In this document: positions 59,870 to 64,000 of the stretch, piece after piece
Layout: each line of letters starts with the position of its first letter
How positions within the stretch are numbered: the first letter of the stretch is position 1
DNA from: Vandiemenella viatica
Lineage: Eukaryota > Arthropoda > Insecta > Orthoptera > Morabidae
DNA: 64,000 bases
Assembly: GCA_031002005.1 (NCBI GenBank)
Contig: JARYHS010008074.1
Span: forward strand, 269,949,930-270,013,929
Direction: 5' to 3'
Program-made: the position numbers and the translations under genes
The notes under the pieces: generated by a model
The model's database searches: none
Told to the model about the DNA's origin: nothing
The model's input: the letters and a program-made list of their open reading frames with translations, nothing else

Positions 59870-62099
59870 ATTCAATACCACACATTTTATAAACTTTGAG
59901 GAAACAATACTAGATGAGGGAAGATTGGCAGTGTTATGTAAAGAACAAGATAGCACTAGAACTTTCCTAAAACACAAAAAAAGAATTTGTAAGGAAAGTG
60001 GCATTTGATTGCATGGCACTCTGTGAATTCTGTTACAGACTACATAACCACTAGAAATAACTACATGTCTTTCCTTCTTTCCTGACTAGCACATTTCACT
60101 TACTTGCAAACAGATAACAAGAGAATGCAGCTGCAGAAGCCTACAATTTAAGTTTGTTTATTATTGTTATTTTTTTTTTCATTATGGAATTGTTAGGACT
60201 TTATTTATTGGAATGAACACTTGAGAGCTTTTTATGGGCCAGTTCAATTGGGTAATTGTATCATGTTAAGGATCATGATATGTAAGGGTCTAAAGTTTTC
60301 AGAGGATTATGTTAAACAGTTAATCACCTTAACTCAAACCGTGTTGCTCATGTATCAATTGTTCTGAAATTATTGCGGCCTCCACCTAGCTTGATTAAAC
60401 CCCAAACTAGGAAAGGTAAGTTTCACATAGTAATTAAAGTCGTTGCTAGTAAGTTGAAATTCAAAGTTCAATATATTCTCAGAAAAATTATACAAGTCCA
60501 AACAATCGAATGGCTGTAGGAAATCTTCTCCAAGTTCTTAGACTGCAAGTTATGAAAAGCGATCAGACCAGACTAAACCCCGTTGTACTAATTTGAAAGT
60601 CACATAGAAATTTACTTGAATTGTTCTCCTGTACTACAAAATTCCAAACATGGCTCCCACCACACATGTCTAACTACACTGCACTTCCTACTTTCCAGCG
60701 CTAAGTGCTACTCCCACTACAACCTCTCTGCTCCAGTGGTCACCAGCCAAAAGACACCAGGAAGCACCCGTTGGCCGTATATATAGGATCACTGCTTTCT
60801 CTACAAATCACTATGCGTTCAAAGGTCAACTGGTGCAAAAACCGTGTCATCATGTTCTGACCTTGCAAAATAGTTCTTCATTTTTGACTCCCACTACTTC
60901 TATAATTTTTAAAATTTTATTGGTAGCTGGAATTTGAGGTAACAGTCAATTTTAATCCTTATAAAAAAATTTGTATCTGTAACCATTTAGCTGTAAAAAA
61001 ATAATTTGCTTTGATTCCAAAATTTGCTCATATCTTCTACAATTTCACAGCTATGGGGCTCAAACAACGTTTTTTACACTTTCTAATTGAATTCTCTTTG
61101 ATTTGGTACTAAACAAACCATGTTTAGTCTTCTACAGAAAAATATTAATTATGACACAATGAGCTTATTTTTGACCCCGCTAATAACTTTATGGTGACAT
61201 TGAAACCGGCTTTAAATGTTTCTACTTGTTCTCAAATGTTTGTGGTGCATTTCTGAAGTTGCCACCTGTCTTCTCTGATTTATTATTAATTTTTTAAATA
61301 TTGTTCCCTTGAAGGCTATCTTGTCTGGTCATTTAATGAAAGTTTCGTTGCCACCAAAATTTACTTTTTATCCTGACCCAATGACTTCTTTAATTTAATT
61401 GAAACTTACTGAAAACTCTTTGTATTTGATCAAACTTTATTTTGAATACAATTTCTTCACTTGAATTTACGTATATTATTCAAATGATTAATTTTCCTTT
61501 ATGCCATGTGTCTGAATTTACTATATAATCTTGAAAAACGACTTTTAATCTATAATGTGGTTTAAGCAAAAATAGTTTTCTCTCATACTATAAGCTGACT
61601 TTCTATATCTTTCCAAAATACGACTTCTTGAATTTTAAAGTGTACAATTACATGTTAAATTTTTCATACCGGTTTTTTAGCTTTTAACGTCTTTAAACTT
61701 TTTAGTATGACTTCTTTGTTACAAAATTTATTATTATTATTTTTTTTTCTGAATATCTCCCAAGAAAATATTAACTTTAGCAAAATTATATTGAAACCAA
61801 ATATTACATATGCAGATGTAATGTTGTGTCTTTCTGCAGTTATTTAGATAGATTTAGAACTTGGATCTACTACTTAAGCTTGATTTATTACCTAAATTGA
61901 CTTTTTAATTTGATTTATTTGATGAATTCACTGCGTAAATGGCTCTAAAGCTGCAGTATCATGTGGTTCACCTGAGCCCATTATACTGTAAACAAATTTC
62001 TTTATGCCATTTTATGAATTTTTAGGGTAGCTTACATGTCCCCTAAGATTGAAGTTATTTTCAATGAAAACTGACTGAAATCTTGAAAACTGAAAAACT
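59870..62099. other. Intronic sequence, no recognised gene
   Basis: A+T-rich. A less A+T-rich patch at about 60650-60800 contains CGTATATATAGG, a TATA-like sequence, but nothing links it to a transcript. It could be part of an old LTR. Confidence 0.4.
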
Positions 62100-62480
62100 G
62101 TAATTACCAGCTTTTAGGAGAGTATCTGTAAATGCCACCATTTATAAGAGAGGAGATATACATTTGTGTGGTAATATAAACAGAGGAGGCATGTATGTTA
62201 GAGAAGCACTGACAGGATGGACTACTGTCATATTTCTGCTTCTTTCTTGCTTCATGTTTGTGGACCTTTGGAGCTAATATTTTCACAGATTTCTGTACAG
62301 TTGAAATTCCAGTCTCATCCATGTTATATATTTTGTTAGAAGGGAAATCATGTTTTTTTGTTTGCTGCATCCAAGTTGTAAAAAATATGTCAACTTCACA
62401 ATTGTTGAGGACAAGAACTCTTTTCAAGACTTGTGGAAGATTTCCTGTAACATATGCTTGTCTTTCTATTTTTGGATCCT
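62100..62480 (-). pseudogene. pogo/Tigger-type (DDE_1) transposase fragment
   Basis: The minus strand at 62427-62104 encodes FFTTWMQQTKKHDFPSNKIY and NMDETGISTVQKSVKILAPK. This matches the start of the DDE_1 catalytic domain in pogo/Tigger/Jerky-type proteins (FF..L.....K..FP...IYN.DETG..TV......I). The DET carries the first catalytic Asp. The rest (VYITTQMYI) only loosely fits and then stops, so the other two catalytic acids are absent. The upstream part, to about 62530, is broken. Fragment of an old element. Confidence 0.72.
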
Positions 62481-63192
62481 GAAACCCAGTGCTCGCTAGT
62501 CCACTCCAGCCATTTTCTTATCTTTGTTAAACTTAAGTTTTAGATTCAATTTTTCAGCTAATTCTTAAGCAAGTCACCACAGTTCAGTTAAAATAATATG
62601 ATGGAATGTATTAACTAATTGTTTAATGATGATTGGAACATCTATTAGGATATGGATGTATTTATATCATGATATAGTTTGAAAAGGAGTTCCTAATGAA
62701 ATACTTTAGGAAATAATATCTGAGATTAAGGTAATGGAGTGAGAATGTGAGAGTCAGTCAAATAGAACAACTCAAATTCCTACTCATTCCTAACTTTTTG
62801 TGGCCAATGTATACCTTCTAACACTTTCTTCTACCTTCTTCCAGATTGTCTGCTGCAAGGGTGGTTTCTTAAACCCTACAGATCTCTCATCTATCTTTGA
62901 AACCTGATTTATGCTCTCCTCCTGACTTAACCAGTGCGCCATACTCCTTCCGGTTCTCTCTTTGACTGTCCATTATCACCCCCACAGTCCTAATTGTGAT
63001 TATAGTAGAAAGTATTCGGTAATTTAAAGATTTTTAGATCTTTAACATTTTGACAAAGTAAAGACCATTGTCTGACTGCTTATCTTTCTTGTAATTTCCT
63101 TTTAAATAATTTCAGCACTAAAGGTTTCTTTTAGGGCACAAAGCCGAAGTAAGATGTGTATACTGTCTCTCACTCTTTGCCCTTTGTTTCAG

Positions 63193-63395
63193 TTACTGGC
63201 TACTGGTACAGAACATTTTAATGCAAAACCCAAAAAAGGAATCCAATTTCTACAAGATCATCATCTTCTGTCTACACCTCTTGATCCTCAAGAGATAGTC
63301 CAGTTCCTGCGTGAAAACCCACGCTTGGACAAGAAAATGATTGGTGAATATATTAGTAACAGGAGCAATCTACAGATCCTTGATTGTTTTGTAAA
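63193..63395 (+). CDS. GBF1: GBF1 exon (start of Sec7 domain)
   Basis: Exon of 203 bases between CTTTGTTTCAG and GTAAGT: 67 codons plus two bases. LLATGTEHFNAKPKKGIQFL, then LRENPRLDKKMIGEYISNR and LQILDCFV, matches the first helices of GBF1 Sec7 (LL.TGTEQFN.KPKKGIQFLQE.GLL; WLRENPRLDKKMIGEF.S). Sec7 catalyses GDP/GTP exchange on ARF1. The catalytic Glu finger lies in later exons beyond the window. The split last codon continues after the next intron. Confidence 0.97.
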
Positions 63396-64000
63396 GTAAG
63401 TGACTACTATAGATATTTTCTACGGTATTTAATTGCTCAGTGTATTTTTATTCTTCTCGGTTAGTGCTGATCTTAAAATTATGGTCCTTGACTATAGTTT
63501 ATGCCGTGTCATATTCTTTGCTGTAATGATAAATTATTTCACAAAATGTCTAAGAAAATTAAATTACTTTTTAAATTTACAATAAATTTAATATTCCTTA
63601 GTTTATTTACTATCTGATAATTTAACTTAGCTTATTACCAAAGCTTGGTATTTATTTTTTTTTTAAACAAAGTAAATTGAACATACGTGGATTGAACCAA
63701 ACAATATTGCTGCCAAATACATGTCATTACTTTATTGTATTTTGTGAAGTCATAAATAGTTCGTTTGATTTTCTAGAAATTTGTTTATTTTCAGTTAGGT
63801 ATTTAATCTTCTTGAGGCAAATAAGTGCATGAAACACTTGCAACATAAAATATAATTTTGATTCAGCTGTATCTTAAATTATTTACTAGAGTTTAAATAT
63901 CAAAGGATAGGGCTGTGATGAGTGACAATTGGTTGTGGCATAACAGGTTCCTTGGAGAATTTATAAAAGACTGAAAGTTACTCTGGGGTAAATTGGTAGC
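63396..64000. other. Following GBF1 intron, to window end
   Basis: Begins with the donor GTAAGT. A+T-rich, no feature recognised, and no acceptor with matching coding sequence before 64000. Confidence 0.7.

Noticed and set aside
60770..60800. TATA-like promoter at CGTATATATAGG
   Set aside because: Isolated A+T-rich match in an intron with no downstream transcript unit visible.

Overview
This is an A+T-rich animal (metazoan) window with one host gene on the + strand: an orthologue of GBF1 (Drosophila gartenzwerg), the Golgi ARF guanine-nucleotide exchange factor. Seven internal exons are visible (8087-8704, 26707-26924, 27228-27405, 27898-28013, 28094-28229, 50033-50166, 63193-63395). All have GT/AG borders and mutually compatible phases. 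They cover the end of the DCB-HUS linker, the HUS domain and the first residues of Sec7. The 5' exons and the Sec7 catalytic part lie outside the window. Three introns are very long (about 18.0, 21.8 and 13.0 kb) and are filled with transposons. This, with the element mix (SGNH-containing CR1/L2-group LINEs, RTE, Penelope, Helitron, Harbinger, hAT, Tc1, tRNA-SINEs), suggests a large-genome insect, perhaps an orthopteroid. That placement is inference.

Layout. 1-8086: intron with a CR1-group 3' fragment, a Penelope-tail-like segment, a Tc1 pseudogene and a 241-bp foldback. 8705-26706: a hAT element with intact 8-bp target duplications, a SINE, an old LINE, and a deeply nested block (13.5-25.5 kb). 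In that block a minus-strand Penelope element appears to be split by an RTE-type LINE and by a jockey/CR1-like LINE, which is itself split by another RTE. 28230-50032: a Penelope remnant, a CR1-group LINE carrying a solo LTR, a foldback MITE, a PIF/Harbinger element (38664-47195) whose interior holds an entire Helitron (39687-46546), and a short MITE with perfect TIRs. 50167-63192: a second, nearly intact CR1-group LINE (51282-59869, minus strand) and a pogo/Tigger fragment.

The most striking object is the 51.3-59.9 kb LINE. Its single long reading frame appears to join a Cys-rich/coiled-coil N-terminus, an SGNH-hydrolase domain, an APE-type endonuclease and a reverse transcriptase (about 1,265 codons, with one nonsense and one frameshift). 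Directly upstream in its own sense lie about 41 tandem copies of a 111-bp monomer, with a 10-monomer (1,110 bp) higher-order period at the distal end. This resembles the monomeric promoters of rodent L1 elements and is the best candidate here for something undescribed. The window is otherwise an ordinary host gene whose introns are a stratified record of transposition.
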